A DNA stretch of 64,000 nt, taken from JBCBGF01 sp039193455 (GTDB lineage Bacteria; Pseudomonadota; Alphaproteobacteria; Rhodobacterales; Rhodobacteraceae). The number at the start of each line of letters is the position of its first letter. The stretch's first letter is position 1. Below, piece by piece: positions 42,182 through 51,555 of the stretch. Under the pieces are notes generated by a model. The model was not told the DNA's origin. It saw only the letters and a list, made by a program, of their open reading frames with translations, and ran no database searches. The position numbers were made by a program, and so were the translations under genes. The stretch is taken from NCBI GenBank assembly GCA_039193455.1, contig JBCCWO010000019.1:1-64000 (forward strand). Direction: 5' to 3'.

Positions 42182-43403
42182 TCCCAAGGGCCCGCTGCAC
42201 GGCCTCCTCGTTCTCGACATGTCGCGCATTCTGGCGGGTCCGACCGCCGCGCAGATGCTGGGCGACCTTGGCGCAACGGTGATCAAGATCGAGAACCCCA
42301 AGACCGGCGGCGACGACACCCGCAGCTGGGGCCCGCCCTATGCCGAAACCCATGACGGCGACAGCGATCTCAGCGCATACTTCATGTCCTCGAACCGCAA
42401 CAAGTTCTCGGTCGCCGCAGATCTGTCGACCGAAGCGGGCCGTGCGCTGATCCACGCGATTGCGGCGCGCGCGGATATCTTGATCGAAAACTACAAGGTC
42501 GATGGGCTCAAAAAATACGGGCTCGACCACGCCACCCTGTGCGAAACCTATCCCGCGCTGGTCTATTGCTCGATCTCGGGCTTCGGCCAGACCGGTCCGA
42601 ACCGCACCCGCCCGGGCTACGATCTGATGGCGCAGGGCTTTGGCGGGATCATGGCGCTCACCGGCGCGGCAGATGGCCCGCCGATGAAGGTGGGCGTCGG
42701 GATCGCCGATGTGATGTGCGGGATGTATGCGGCGGTGGGGATCCTCGCCGCGCTGCGCCACCGCGACCAGACCGGGCAGGGGCAGCATATCGACCTTGGG
42801 CTTGTCGACACGCAGATGGCCTGGCTGATCAACGAAGGCACCAACTATCTGACCTCGGGGACCGAGCCCCAGCGCCGCGGCAACGCCCATCCCAACATCG
42901 TCCCGTACGAGGCGTTTGCCACCACCGACGGCCATGTCCTGATCGCGGTGGGCAACGATTCCCAGTTTCAACGGTTTTGCGGCGCAATCGGACGGGACGA
43001 TCTGCGCCAGGATGCGCGATATGTTACAAACCCCGGGCGTGTGGCCGCGCGCGGCGCGTTGATCCCGGAACTGACTGAAACAATTGCCACCCTGACCAGC
43101 GCCGACCTTCTGGCCCGGCTCGAAGAGGCCGGTGTGCCCGCGGGCCCGATCCACACCGTGTCGCAGGCCCTGCGCTCGGACCAGGCGCAGGCGCGCGACG
43201 CCGTCGTGCGGATGCCCAACGCAGATACAGTGGCCGGATCGGTTGAATTGCTGGGCAATCCGCTGAAACTCTCCAAAACGCCGGTCACCTACCGCACGCC
43301 ACCCCCGCGGTTTGGCGCACACACGGCGGCCCTTGATCAGCTTTTGTCCTCGCACGGGCAAGCTGCGCAAAATTTTAGCAATTCACGGAAAGATGACGTC
43401 TAG
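42168..43403 (+). CDS. Class III CoA-transferase (CaiB/BaiF/Frc family)
   Basis: 411-residue family III CoA-transferase. N-terminal block LVLDMSRILAGPTAAQMLGDLGATVIKIE, then SNRNKFSVAADL and the nucleophilic Asp in RPGYDLMAQGFGGIM, followed by GQGQHIDLGLVDTQMAWL. These enzymes move CoA between carboxylic acids such as oxalate/formate, carnitine or mesaconate. ATG 42168 overlaps the ThDP gene. A transferase plus ThDP enzyme recalls Frc-Oxc, but the ThDP partner does not look like Oxc, so the acid is unassigned. Confidence 0.85.
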   Translation: MADSDPKGPLHGLLVLDMSRILAGPTAAQMLGDLGATVIKIENPKTGGDDTRSWGPPYAETHDGDSDLSAYFMSSNRNKFSVAADLSTEAGRALIHAIAARADILIENYKVDGLKKYGLDHATLCETYPALVYCSISGFGQTGPNRTRPGYDLMAQGFGGIMALTGAADGPPMKVGVGIADVMCGMYAAVGILAALRHRDQTGQGQHIDLGLVDTQMAWLINEGTNYLTSGTEPQRRGNAHPNIVPYEAFATTDGHVLIAVGNDSQFQRFCGAIGRDDLRQDARYVTNPGRVAARGALIPELTETIATLTSADLLARLEEAGVPAGPIHTVSQALRSDQAQARDAVVRMPNADTVAGSVELLGNPLKLSKTPVTYRTPPPRFGAHTAALDQLLSSHGQAAQNFSNSRKDDV

Positions 43404-43503
43404 TCACGATGTTGCGCGCTGGCGTCCTCGTGAAGTGAGGCTTGGGTTGGAGCAAGATACCTAGGTCGCACCGCACATGGGCGGCGACATCAAGGGTACC
43501 CAA

Positions 43504-44865
43504 ATGCTCACCGATATCTGTACCTGCGAGGTCAGTCTTACCGATCACTCTGCGCTTGAGGCATGGAATGGCGTTGTGCACGCCGTCCTGTCACACGGAC
43601 AGGCGGCGCCCGTGCATCTGGGCGCGCTCCTGGAACGTGCGCCGGACTTCGCCATGGGCCACGCGATCAAGGGGTTGTCAGCGCTGATGCTGGCCCGGCG
43701 CGAACTTGTCGCCTCGGCCGAGGCCGCCAATACCGTCGCGCAAGAGGCGCTCGCCGCCGGTGGCGCGATCGAGCGCGAGCGGTTGTGGTGCACCGCGCTC
43801 GACGCTTGGCTGGCCGGCGATCCGCAGCGGTCGGTCGTCTGTATGGAGACTGCGCTGCGCCTCAATCCCGCCGACACGATCTCGATGAAGCTGTCGCACG
43901 GCATCCGCTTCATCCTCGGCGACAACCACGGCATGCTCCAGTCCGTGCAGGCGGTTATCGGTGCGCATGGCGCCGACCATCCGCTGCACGGCTATGCCAT
44001 GGGCTGCCTGGCCTTTGCCCTGGAAGAAACCGGGCAGTACGATGCGGCCGAACGTGCGGGCCTGTCGGGCCTGAACTACGCGGTCGACGATGCCTGGGGG
44101 CTTCACGCCGTGGCCCATGTCTATGACATGACCCACCGCACGCAGCAGGGCATCACCCTGATCTCTGAAAATGAATCCGCCTGGGATCACTGCAACAACT
44201 TCCGCTTCCATGTCTGGTGGCACAAGGCGCTCTTGCATCTGGACCAGCGTGACTACGACGCGGTCTTTGATCTCTACGACCAAAAGATCCGGAACGAGAA
44301 AACCGACGACTACCGCGATTTCTCGAACGCCTCGTCGCTGCTTATGCGGCTAGAGCTTGAGGGCGTGCCGGTGGGCGACCGCTGGATTGAGCTTGCCAAC
44401 CTCGCCGAAACACGGCTGAGCGATGGCTGCCTCGCCTTTGCCGATCTTCACTACATGCTGGCGCTTGTCGGCGATCACCGTCCCGATGCCGCCGCCACAA
44501 TGATCGCGCGCGTGGCCCAGGACGCGCAGGGCAGCGGTACCGTGGCCGAGGTGATGGCCGATCCCGGCCTCGCCGCCTCCAAGGGGCTCGCCGCCTTTGG
44601 CGAGGCGCAGTACGCCACGGCATTCGCCAACCTCAAGGCCGCCCAGCCGCATTATCAGGCGATGGGCGGCAGCCACGCCCAACGCGATATCTTCGCCCGC
44701 GTCACAATCGAGGCGGGCATTCGCGCAGGCAAACTTGACGATGCCGCCCGTTTGCTTGATCAGCGTATCGCGCAACGCGCAGGCATTGCTGACAGTTTCG
44801 CCGCCTCTCGGCGCGACACCATCGCAACCGCCCGCGCAGCGCAGGCAAAGATCGCGGCGGAGTAG
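43504..44865 (+). CDS. Tetratricopeptide-repeat protein (TTC38-like)
   Basis: 453-residue all-helical cytosolic protein. It begins with LTDHSALEAWNGVVHAVLSH, then repeated A/G-rich helix pairs such as HAIKGLSALMLARRELVASA, ETGQYDAAERAGLSG and FRFHVWWHKALLHLDQRDYD. The HAVAHVYDMTHRTQQGI and WHKALLHL blocks are typical of the TTC38/YcaO-type TPR family. ATG 43504 has AAGGG seven bases upstream and fits the usual N-terminus; ATG 43477 is possible. Role unknown, probably protein-protein contact. It precedes the opg operon by 23 bp and might be co-transcribed. Confidence 0.8.
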   Translation: MLTDICTCEVSLTDHSALEAWNGVVHAVLSHGQAAPVHLGALLERAPDFAMGHAIKGLSALMLARRELVASAEAANTVAQEALAAGGAIERERLWCTALDAWLAGDPQRSVVCMETALRLNPADTISMKLSHGIRFILGDNHGMLQSVQAVIGAHGADHPLHGYAMGCLAFALEETGQYDAAERAGLSGLNYAVDDAWGLHAVAHVYDMTHRTQQGITLISENESAWDHCNNFRFHVWWHKALLHLDQRDYDAVFDLYDQKIRNEKTDDYRDFSNASSLLMRLELEGVPVGDRWIELANLAETRLSDGCLAFADLHYMLALVGDHRPDAAATMIARVAQDAQGSGTVAEVMADPGLAASKGLAAFGEAQYATAFANLKAAQPHYQAMGGSHAQRDIFARVTIEAGIRAGKLDDAARLLDQRIAQRAGIADSFAASRRDTIATARAAQAKIAAE

Positions 44866-44888
44866 CCGACACCTGGCAAAGCAAATCG

Positions 44889-46094
44889 ATGACCCTCGCA
44901 GATAACTCGATCCGCGTCCCCAAATCGCCCGCACGCGCCCAGCCCGTGCCGGTGGCCGGGATGCGTGACCCGCGGCTCGATTTCTTCCGCGGCATCGCGA
45001 TGTTCATCATCCTGATCGCACATGTGCCCAGCAACTGGCTGACACTGTGGATCCCCGCGCGGTTCGGTTTCTCGGACGCCACCGAAACGTTTGTCTTCTG
45101 TTCCGGCATGGCCTCGGCCATCGCCTTTGGCCGGGTGTTCCGTGATCAGGGGCTCGGCATGGGCAGCGCGCGGGTCGCGTTTCGCGTGTGGCAGGTCTAC
45201 TGGGCGCACATTGGGCTCTTCTTCGCGATTGCCGCGACGATGGTGGCGCTCAACGCAATCTTCCCGGATGGCCGCGACTATGTCGGTCAGCTGAACCTCT
45301 ATCCGTTCTTCAACAACGCGCAGACCAACCTTTTGGGCCTGCTGACGCTGACCTACGTGCCGAACTACTTTGACATCCTGCCCATGTACCTCGTCATCCT
45401 TGCGATGATGCCCATCATGGTCGGCCTCGCGCGCGTCCATGTCGGGCTGGCCATCGCCCTGTCCGTCGGGCTTTGGCTTGGCGCCAATGTGCTGGGCTGG
45501 GCGCTTCCGGCCGAGCCGTGGTCGCAGCGCGAGTGGTTCTTTAACCCCTTCGGCTGGCAACTGGTGTTCTTCACGGGCTTTGCGCTGATGTCGGGGCTCA
45601 TCCCGGCCCCGCCGGTCGACCGCCGCCTTTTCTGGATCGCCGTGGCCATCATCGTGATCAGTCTGCCTTTCGCTTATTTCCGATTGTTCAACGCGTTCCC
45701 GGTGTTTCTTGAGATCCGGCGTGAGTTCAGCTTTCTGATCGCGAAGACGGATTTCGGCATTCTGCGCTACGTCCATTTCCTGGCTACGGCCTATGTGGCC
45801 TGGGTGCTGGTCGGGCCAAAGGGCGCAAACATTTTGCCGTCGGGCAAAGGCACGCTTGTGGTGCGGGCGTGGGAGCTTGTGCTCAAGGCAATCATGAAGG
45901 TCGGTCAGCAATCGCTCGCGATCTTTATCTTTTCGATGTTCCTTGCCCGGCTTCTGGGCGTGCTGTTCGATCAGGTGGGGCGCACCCATCTGTCGATGGC
46001 GTTGGTCAATGGTCTGGGCTTTGCGCTCATCATCGCGGTCGCTTACGGCGCCGGTTGGTTCAAGTCGCAGCCCTGGAAGAAACGGGCGGCTTGA
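44889..46094 (+). CDS. opgC: OpgC-type membrane succinyl/acyltransferase
   Basis: 401-residue inner-membrane protein with about 10 hydrophobic segments. Family landmarks are RDPRLDFFRGIAMFIILIAHVP at the start of the first helix and GFSDATETFVFCSGMASAIAFG next. OpgC proteins decorate osmoregulated periplasmic glucans with succinyl or other acyl groups. The opgG gene begins 5 bp downstream. The order opgC-opgG-opgH fits an osmoregulated glucan operon. Confidence 0.85.
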   Translation: MTLADNSIRVPKSPARAQPVPVAGMRDPRLDFFRGIAMFIILIAHVPSNWLTLWIPARFGFSDATETFVFCSGMASAIAFGRVFRDQGLGMGSARVAFRVWQVYWAHIGLFFAIAATMVALNAIFPDGRDYVGQLNLYPFFNNAQTNLLGLLTLTYVPNYFDILPMYLVILAMMPIMVGLARVHVGLAIALSVGLWLGANVLGWALPAEPWSQREWFFNPFGWQLVFFTGFALMSGLIPAPPVDRRLFWIAVAIIVISLPFAYFRLFNAFPVFLEIRREFSFLIAKTDFGILRYVHFLATAYVAWVLVGPKGANILPSGKGTLVVRAWELVLKAIMKVGQQSLAIFIFSMFLARLLGVLFDQVGRTHLSMALVNGLGFALIIAVAYGAGWFKSQPWKKRAA

Positions 46095-46099
46095 ACGAT

Positions 46100-47635
46100 A
46101 TGCTACGGCGCGATGTCCTCACCGGGTTGATCGCCCTTGCCACCGCCCCATCGGTTTCACAGGCCGCAGATGGCGCGGACGAGGCGTTTGGCATCCCGCT
46201 TGGGGCCCCGGAACGGTTCAGCCCCAACATGGTGACCGCCAAGGCGCGCGAGCTTGCGAGCCGACCCTACGCAACACCCCAGCGCGTCAACGCGGCCTGG
46301 ATGGACATCTCGTACGATGACTACGTCTCGCTGTGGTTCGATGGCCGCAACGCCGTATGGTCGGGCGAAGACGAAACCCCGTTGCGGATCGACTTTTTCG
46401 CACCGGGTCTCTACTTCCCGCATCCCATCGACGTCTCGGTCGTCGATCAGGGGGCGGCGCGCGAGGTGCAGTTCAGCCTTGATGCCTTTGACAAGACAGA
46501 CAATTTCCCCGATCTGCCCATCGACGACACGCTCGGCTATTCGGGCCTGCGCCTGCGAGCCGAGATTGAGCAACCCGGCATCTACCAGGAGTTCGCCGTT
46601 TTTCAGGGCGCGAGTTATTTCCGCGCCATAGGTCGCGGAAACATCTACGGAATTTCCGCGCGCGGTCTCGCGCTCGACACCGCCGAACCCTCGGGTGAAG
46701 AGTTCCCCGATTTCCGCAGCTTCTGGATCGAAAAGCCCCGTCCGGGCGCACCGGAATTCGTGGTCCACGCCCTGCTCGACAGCCCGCGCTGCACCGGGGC
46801 CTACCGATTCCGGATCCTTCCGGGCGATGACCTGATCATGGAGGTCGAGGCCGAGATCTTTGCGCGCGAGCCTTTGAACCATCTGGGCATCGCGCCGCTC
46901 ACCTCGATGTTCCAGTATGACGAGACCAACCGCGACCGGTTCAGCGATTTCCGCCCGGCGGTGCACGACTCCGACGGCCTGCTGATTGTCAATGGCGCGG
47001 GAGAGACGATCTGGCGCCCGCTGGCCAACCCCCGCAACCTGCAGATCAGCGCCTTCCGCGACAACGATCCCAAGGGCTTTGGCCTGATGCAGCGCGCGCG
47101 CGACTTCAGCGACTTTGCCGATCTCGAAGCGCTCTATCATCGCCGCCCCGGCGTCTGGATCGAACCGGGCGAAGGCTGGGGCGCCGGGGCCGTCACACTC
47201 GTCGAAATCCCGACCGAGAAAGAGATCTACGACAACATCGTATCGTACTGGCGCCCAGACGCGGTGATCGAACCCGGTGCGTCGCACAAGATGAGCTATC
47301 GGTTGATCTGGGGCGGGCAAAGCGACTGGGGTGCCGGGCTGAAGGTCCTCAACACCAGCATGGGCGACAGCGCCTTCTCGGACGGGATCATCGTGGTCAT
47401 CGACTTCGAAGGCGGCGCGGCAGTGCCCGATGACCTGACCCGCATTGACCGGCTGGTTCGGGTCAGCGCGGGCGAGGTCACCGATGGTGTGTTGCAGCGT
47501 AACCCCGAAACCGGCGGCCCCCGTCTGGCCTTCCGCTTTATCCCGGGCGATGCCGGTCTCGTGGAATTCCGCGCGCAGCTGTGGCTCGACGGCGCCGCGC
47601 TGAGCGAGGTGTGGCTCTACCGGTGGACGGCCTGA
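46100..47635 (+). CDS. opgG: Glucan biosynthesis protein G
   Basis: 511-residue periplasmic protein. An N-terminal signal-like sequence MLRRDVLTGLIALATA contains RRD, suggesting Tat export as in OpgD proteins. The MdoG domain starts with FSPNMVTAKARELASRPY and includes YRAIGRG-type SYFRAIGRGNIYGISARGLA and FPDFRSFWIEKPRP. It is needed for assembling or branching beta-glucan in the periplasm. The stop overlaps the opgH start (TGATG). Confidence 0.92.
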   Translation: MLRRDVLTGLIALATAPSVSQAADGADEAFGIPLGAPERFSPNMVTAKARELASRPYATPQRVNAAWMDISYDDYVSLWFDGRNAVWSGEDETPLRIDFFAPGLYFPHPIDVSVVDQGAAREVQFSLDAFDKTDNFPDLPIDDTLGYSGLRLRAEIEQPGIYQEFAVFQGASYFRAIGRGNIYGISARGLALDTAEPSGEEFPDFRSFWIEKPRPGAPEFVVHALLDSPRCTGAYRFRILPGDDLIMEVEAEIFAREPLNHLGIAPLTSMFQYDETNRDRFSDFRPAVHDSDGLLIVNGAGETIWRPLANPRNLQISAFRDNDPKGFGLMQRARDFSDFADLEALYHRRPGVWIEPGEGWGAGAVTLVEIPTEKEIYDNIVSYWRPDAVIEPGASHKMSYRLIWGGQSDWGAGLKVLNTSMGDSAFSDGIIVVIDFEGGAAVPDDLTRIDRLVRVSAGEVTDGVLQRNPETGGPRLAFRFIPGDAGLVEFRAQLWLDGAALSEVWLYRWTA

Positions 47636-49521
47636 TGGCCTACGCCTTTTCCGATATGCCCGCATGCGCACCGCTGCCCATGGCGCGGCAAGAGTTTCAC
47701 CGACCGCCCAGTCCGCAGGCGACCACAGCCGACCGCAGCCTTGCAGATCGCGCCTGGCGCTTCGCCGCCTTCGCCCCGGCGATTGCCCTGACCGTCACCT
47801 TCACGATCCTCATTGCGCAATGGCTCGGCCATGGCGGCGTGACCCCGGTCGAGGCGACGGTGGTGATGCTGGTCGCGGTCACCTTCATCTGGGTCTCGCT
47901 CCCCGTCGGTGCGGCGGTGCTGGGGTTGATCCGCTATGCCCTGCGCCCGGGCTTCACACGCCCCTTGGAGGATCGCGGCCCGGCCCAAAAGGTGGCTCTG
48001 CTTGTGCCGGTCTACAACGAAGACCCCGCCACCGTGTTCGGCAACGCCATCGCGATGCTGCAGGATCTGGGGCAGGGGCGCCAGTTCGACCACTTCACCC
48101 TGTTCATTCTCAGCGACACGCAGGACCCCGTGCTCGCAGAGCTCGAAGAACGCGCCTTCCTCGCCCTGCGCGACCACTACCCCGGCGGGGTCGAGGTCTT
48201 CTATCGCCGCCGCGCGCGTAACACCGACAAGAAGGTCGGCAATATCACCGACTGGATTGAGAATTGGGGCGCCGGGTACGAGGCGATGGTCGTCCTGGAC
48301 GCCGACAGCCTGATGAGCGGCTCGGCCATCCGTCACCTCGCGCATGAGCTTGCCGCCGACCCCCAGGCCGGGCTGATCCAAAGCGACCCCTCGCTCATCG
48401 GGTCCGAGACGCTGTTCGGCCGGATGCAGCAGTTTTCCAACGCGGTCTACGGCTGGCTCTTGGCCGAAGGGCTGACCGTCTGGTCCCAGCGCGAGGGCAA
48501 CTACTGGGGCCACAACGCCATCATCCGGGTGCGCGCCTTCGCCGACAGCGCGCATCTGCCCTACCTGCGCGGGCGCGGCGGGCGGCAGGACCTGATCCTC
48601 AGCCACGACTTTATCGAGGCCGGGCTCTTGCGCCGGGCGGGTTGGGGCGTGCGGTTCCTGCCACGCGCCTGCGGCAGCTATGAAGAAACCCCGCAAACGC
48701 TGATCGACCACGTTCTGCGCGACCGCCGCTGGTGTCAGGGCAACCTGCAGCACCTGCGGCTGATCATGACCCGGGGCTTCCACCCGGTGTCACGCTTCCA
48801 CCTGCTGCAAGGCGCCTTCGCCTTTCTGCTGTCTCCGGCGTGGTTCGTGCTGATTGTCATCTGGTCGATGATCGGCACCATGCCGGAAGAGGCCGCATCC
48901 TACTTCAGTGCCGCGAACCCGCTCTACCCGGTTTGGCCAGAGGCGACCCCCGCGGGCGGGCTGCTGTATCTGCTGTTTATCTACGGCATGCTCCTGTTGC
49001 CCAAGGTGCTTGCAACGCTGATCCTTGGCCTCCGCCGCACCACCCGCACGGCCTATGGCGGCTGGCCCCGGCTCGCGGGCTCGGCCGTGTTCGAGATTGC
49101 CTGCTCGATCCTCTACGCCCCGGTAATCATGGTGCAGCACACACTTGCCGTGATCTTCGCGCTCTTGGGCCGAAGCAGTGCCTGGACACCGCAGAAACGC
49201 GGGATCAGCGGGTATACCTGGGGTCAGACACTGCGCTTCCACTGGGTGGAAACCGTGCTGGGAACGCTCCTGCTCACCGGCATGGCGAACGCCACGGTCT
49301 CGCTGTGGCTCACGCCCATCGCGATCAGCCTCTTCCTCGCGCCGGTCCTGTCCAAGCTTGGCTCCGCCCGCATCGCCGACCGGCCCTGGGGCATCGCACG
49401 GCTCGACGCGCCGCAAGACCTGCGCACACCGCGCGTCGTCGAGACGGCGGTAAAGTCACGTGCCTGGATGACGGAACACTTGGCGCAGCCACCGCTCCCG
49501 GTGCCGATCGCGGCAGAGTAG
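47635..49521 (+). CDS. opgH: Glucan biosynthesis glucosyltransferase H
   Basis: 628-residue inner-membrane family-2 glycosyltransferase. Two N-terminal hydrophobic segments are followed by the cytosolic GT domain with LVPVYNEDP, the DxD pair in MVVLDADSLMSG, an acidic QDLILSHDFIEAGLLRRAG and the product-site motif RDRRWCQGNLQHL. Further hydrophobic segments follow. It polymerises UDP-glucose into the backbone of periplasmic glucan and exports it. Shorter at the N-terminus than the enterobacterial protein, as usual in alphaproteobacteria. Confidence 0.92.
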   Translation: MAYAFSDMPACAPLPMARQEFHRPPSPQATTADRSLADRAWRFAAFAPAIALTVTFTILIAQWLGHGGVTPVEATVVMLVAVTFIWVSLPVGAAVLGLIRYALRPGFTRPLEDRGPAQKVALLVPVYNEDPATVFGNAIAMLQDLGQGRQFDHFTLFILSDTQDPVLAELEERAFLALRDHYPGGVEVFYRRRARNTDKKVGNITDWIENWGAGYEAMVVLDADSLMSGSAIRHLAHELAADPQAGLIQSDPSLIGSETLFGRMQQFSNAVYGWLLAEGLTVWSQREGNYWGHNAIIRVRAFADSAHLPYLRGRGGRQDLILSHDFIEAGLLRRAGWGVRFLPRACGSYEETPQTLIDHVLRDRRWCQGNLQHLRLIMTRGFHPVSRFHLLQGAFAFLLSPAWFVLIVIWSMIGTMPEEAASYFSAANPLYPVWPEATPAGGLLYLLFIYGMLLLPKVLATLILGLRRTTRTAYGGWPRLAGSAVFEIACSILYAPVIMVQHTLAVIFALLGRSSAWTPQKRGISGYTWGQTLRFHWVETVLGTLLLTGMANATVSLWLTPIAISLFLAPVLSKLGSARIADRPWGIARLDAPQDLRTPRVVETAVKSRAWMTEHLAQPPLPVPIAAE

Positions 49522-49525
49522 GCGG

Positions 49526-50374
49526 CTACTCGGCCTCCAACCCCTCGAACCAGTCAACGACCAGCGTGGGCCATTCCGGCGGGATCACATGCCCCCCGGG
49601 AAAAAGCGCGAATTCGAGGGCCGAGCCGGGCGTGCACCGCTCCCAGATCCGGCGCAGAAAGAACCCTTCGGTCACGAACCGGTCGGCCTTGAGCTGGGTA
49701 CACCCGTTCGCCGCGCGCCAGATGCTGAGCGCGTGATAGATATCGCCCTGCACCAGCGCCCCCTCATCGTCCACCGAATTGCCCCGCAGAATGCGTCCCT
49801 CCAACGGCACGGTCCCATCGGTCCAGCCATGGGTGTGCAGCATCCGCACGGGCCCGGCACAACTTTCGGGATGGGGGCGCCAGAAGTTTCCGCCAAGCGG
49901 AGCATAGGCGGCAAAGCTGTCCGGGGCGGCGCAGGCCAGATAGGCAGCCATCGACCCGCCAATGGAAAAGCCCGACAGGATGATCCGGTCCGGGTCGATA
50001 TCGTGCGTCGCGATCAGGTCGTCCCGCACCGCGGTGATAAAGGCGATCTCATCGCGCCGGTTCGGAAGCCCGGGATGAAACGACCACGATCCGCCATTGC
50101 GCCCCTCGCGCGCCAGCCCGTTCGGCGCAACCACCGCATAGCCACGATCCAGAAACCGCGAGACCATGCCTGTGTTGCGAAAGACGCCCGCGCCGCTGCC
50201 CCCGAACCCGTGGATGAACACCACCGCGGGAAGGTTGCTCGCGACGGGGTCTTCGGGAAACGCGATGTGATAGCTGCCGTCCGCCACCTCGCACGGGGTC
50301 TCTGCCGAACAGGTCAGGGCCGGGGTTGCCAGGCCAAAGAGCGCCAGCGCAGAGATCAGAAGCGGTCGAAGCAC
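49526..50374 (-). CDS. Secreted poly(3-hydroxybutyrate) depolymerase/feruloyl-esterase-like hydrolase
   Basis: 282-residue LpqC/PhaZ-type alpha/beta hydrolase. A signal peptide MLRPLLISALALFGLATPAL is followed by FIHGFGGSGAGVF (oxyanion region), the nucleophile Ser in ILSGFSIGGSMA, an Asp in THGWTDGTVPLEG and the His in LFPGGHVIPPEW. The catalytic triad is therefore complete. It probably hydrolyses short polyester or aromatic ester substrates in the periplasm or outside. Third gene of a minus-strand operon after the YHS and rhodanese genes (4-bp gap). Confidence 0.85.
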   Translation of the reverse strand: MLRPLLISALALFGLATPALTCSAETPCEVADGSYHIAFPEDPVASNLPAVVFIHGFGGSGAGVFRNTGMVSRFLDRGYAVVAPNGLAREGRNGGSWSFHPGLPNRRDEIAFITAVRDDLIATHDIDPDRIILSGFSIGGSMAAYLACAAPDSFAAYAPLGGNFWRPHPESCAGPVRMLHTHGWTDGTVPLEGRILRGNSVDDEGALVQGDIYHALSIWRAANGCTQLKADRFVTEGFFLRRIWERCTPGSALEFALFPGGHVIPPEWPTLVVDWFEGLEAE

Positions 50375-50378
50375 ATGA

Positions 50379-50828
50379 TCAACCTGACCAATTTGTCAGT
50401 GGCAGGCCAGCCCGAATCCAACCCGGCCCCGAGAAAGACCCAAGCATCCCCTCGGGCACGTCAATGACGGGCGTCAGCCCGGCTTCGGTCATCGCATGCG
50501 CCAACCTGCGCGAGCGGACGCCGCGCGCGCAGATCACAGCAATGGGCTGATCTTCATGGGCGCGCGCCGCCATCACGGCTTCGGCAAAGTCGGGGCGCCG
50601 CATGTCGATGGGCACCGCGCCGGTGGCAATGCCGGTCTGGGCCCATTCCTCAGGCTGCCGGATATCCACCAACAGCACCGCACCGGCCTGAACCGCCGTA
50701 TGCAGGTCGGCGGGCGTCAGGGTTGCGGGGGCCCCGTCGCCCGCAACCGGGCCGACCATCCACAGGACGGCCCCGGCCAGGGCCGCGCCGCCGCCGCCGA
50801 TCAACAGATGTCGTCGCGTCAGCGGCAC
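50379..50828 (-). CDS. Rhodanese-like protein with Tat-type leader
   Basis: 149 residues from GTG 50828. The leader LTRRHLLIGGGGAALAGAVLW has a twin-Arg signature and a hydrophobic stretch. One rhodanese domain follows, with VLLVDIRQPEEWAQTGIATG and the active-site Cys in AVICARGVRSRRLA. The active loop is six residues long, so a sulphurtransferase role is possible. It lies 8 bp after the YHS-domain gene and is likely cotranscribed; periplasmic redox or metal handling is a reasonable but unproven link. Confidence 0.82.
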   Translation of the reverse strand: MPLTRRHLLIGGGGAALAGAVLWMVGPVAGDGAPATLTPADLHTAVQAGAVLLVDIRQPEEWAQTGIATGAVPIDMRRPDFAEAVMAARAHEDQPIAVICARGVRSRRLAHAMTEAGLTPVIDVPEGMLGSFSGPGWIRAGLPLTNWSG

Positions 50829-50836
50829 GGGCCTTC

Positions 50837-51352
50837 TCAGTTCCCGATCGGCGCGGGCGAGGTAAACTGCGGGATAACGTTTCCGGACGCCGCGTTTGGT
50901 TCGATGCCAACCCAGTTGTCCATCGCCAGCGAGATGTTTCCGGGGATGTCTTCTTCCCAGAAGCTCACAACATTGGTGGTGATGTTGAGATACAGCTTGT
51001 CGTCCACGATGCGCCACAGATGCGGGTTGCCGGGAACCTTGCCGCCGCGCGACACGCCATAGGCGCAATGGCCGTCATATTGCGGGGCAAACCGCTCGGG
51101 GTCGGCCAGAAAGGTTTCGCGGTTTTCTTCGGTCGAAAACGCGAAGGTCGCACCGTTGTAATCGGCGGTGATGTCGGCGCGGCCGGGAACCGCTTCGGGC
51201 TGGGCGCTGCCGACCGGGGCCTGCTCCAGATCGAAATAGGCGACAACGTCATAGCCGGATACGGCAAAGCCGGTTCCGTCGATGTATTGCGGGCCCGCGA
51301 AGGCGGGGACGGACAGGAAGACAAGCGCTGCGGCGGTGGTGAGGAATTTCAT
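50837..51352 (-). CDS. Secreted YHS-domain protein
   Basis: 171 residues. Signal peptide MKFLTTAAALVFLSVPAFA, then GFAVSGYDVVAYF and the YHS signature Y-x-G-A-x-F-A-F in ADYNGATFAFSTEENRETFL, followed by ERFAPQYDGHCAYGVSRG. The YHS domain is often associated with metal-binding or periplasmic proteins. AAGGAGA lies 8 bases before the ATG. First gene of the YHS-rhodanese-esterase operon. The 200 bp between it and the DMT gene shows no recognisable element. Confidence 0.85.
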   Translation of the reverse strand: MKFLTTAAALVFLSVPAFAGPQYIDGTGFAVSGYDVVAYFDLEQAPVGSAQPEAVPGRADITADYNGATFAFSTEENRETFLADPERFAPQYDGHCAYGVSRGGKVPGNPHLWRIVDDKLYLNITTNVVSFWEEDIPGNISLAMDNWVGIEPNAASGNVIPQFTSPAPIGN

Positions 51353-51555
51353 GGGGCATCTCCTTTTGCTGCCGGGAAGATACAGCACCCGCGGTTGCAC
51401 AACAGTGCCACTCGCGCAGCTGTGATAGTCGATGAGTTTAGGTGATCGGCACGTTGCAAAACCGCCCCCGAACGCGGTGCGTGCCGCCTCTTCGGGGCCT
51501 TGCAGTGGCCAGGCGCCTGTGATCCTGTGCCGCGCATATTGGTACCCTTCGCAAA

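Noticed and set aside
40562..43403. Oxalate degradation pair (oxalyl-CoA decarboxylase and formyl-CoA transferase)
   Set aside because: The gene order is similar, but the ThDP protein is closer to acetolactate synthase by motif and I see no Oxc-specific blocks.
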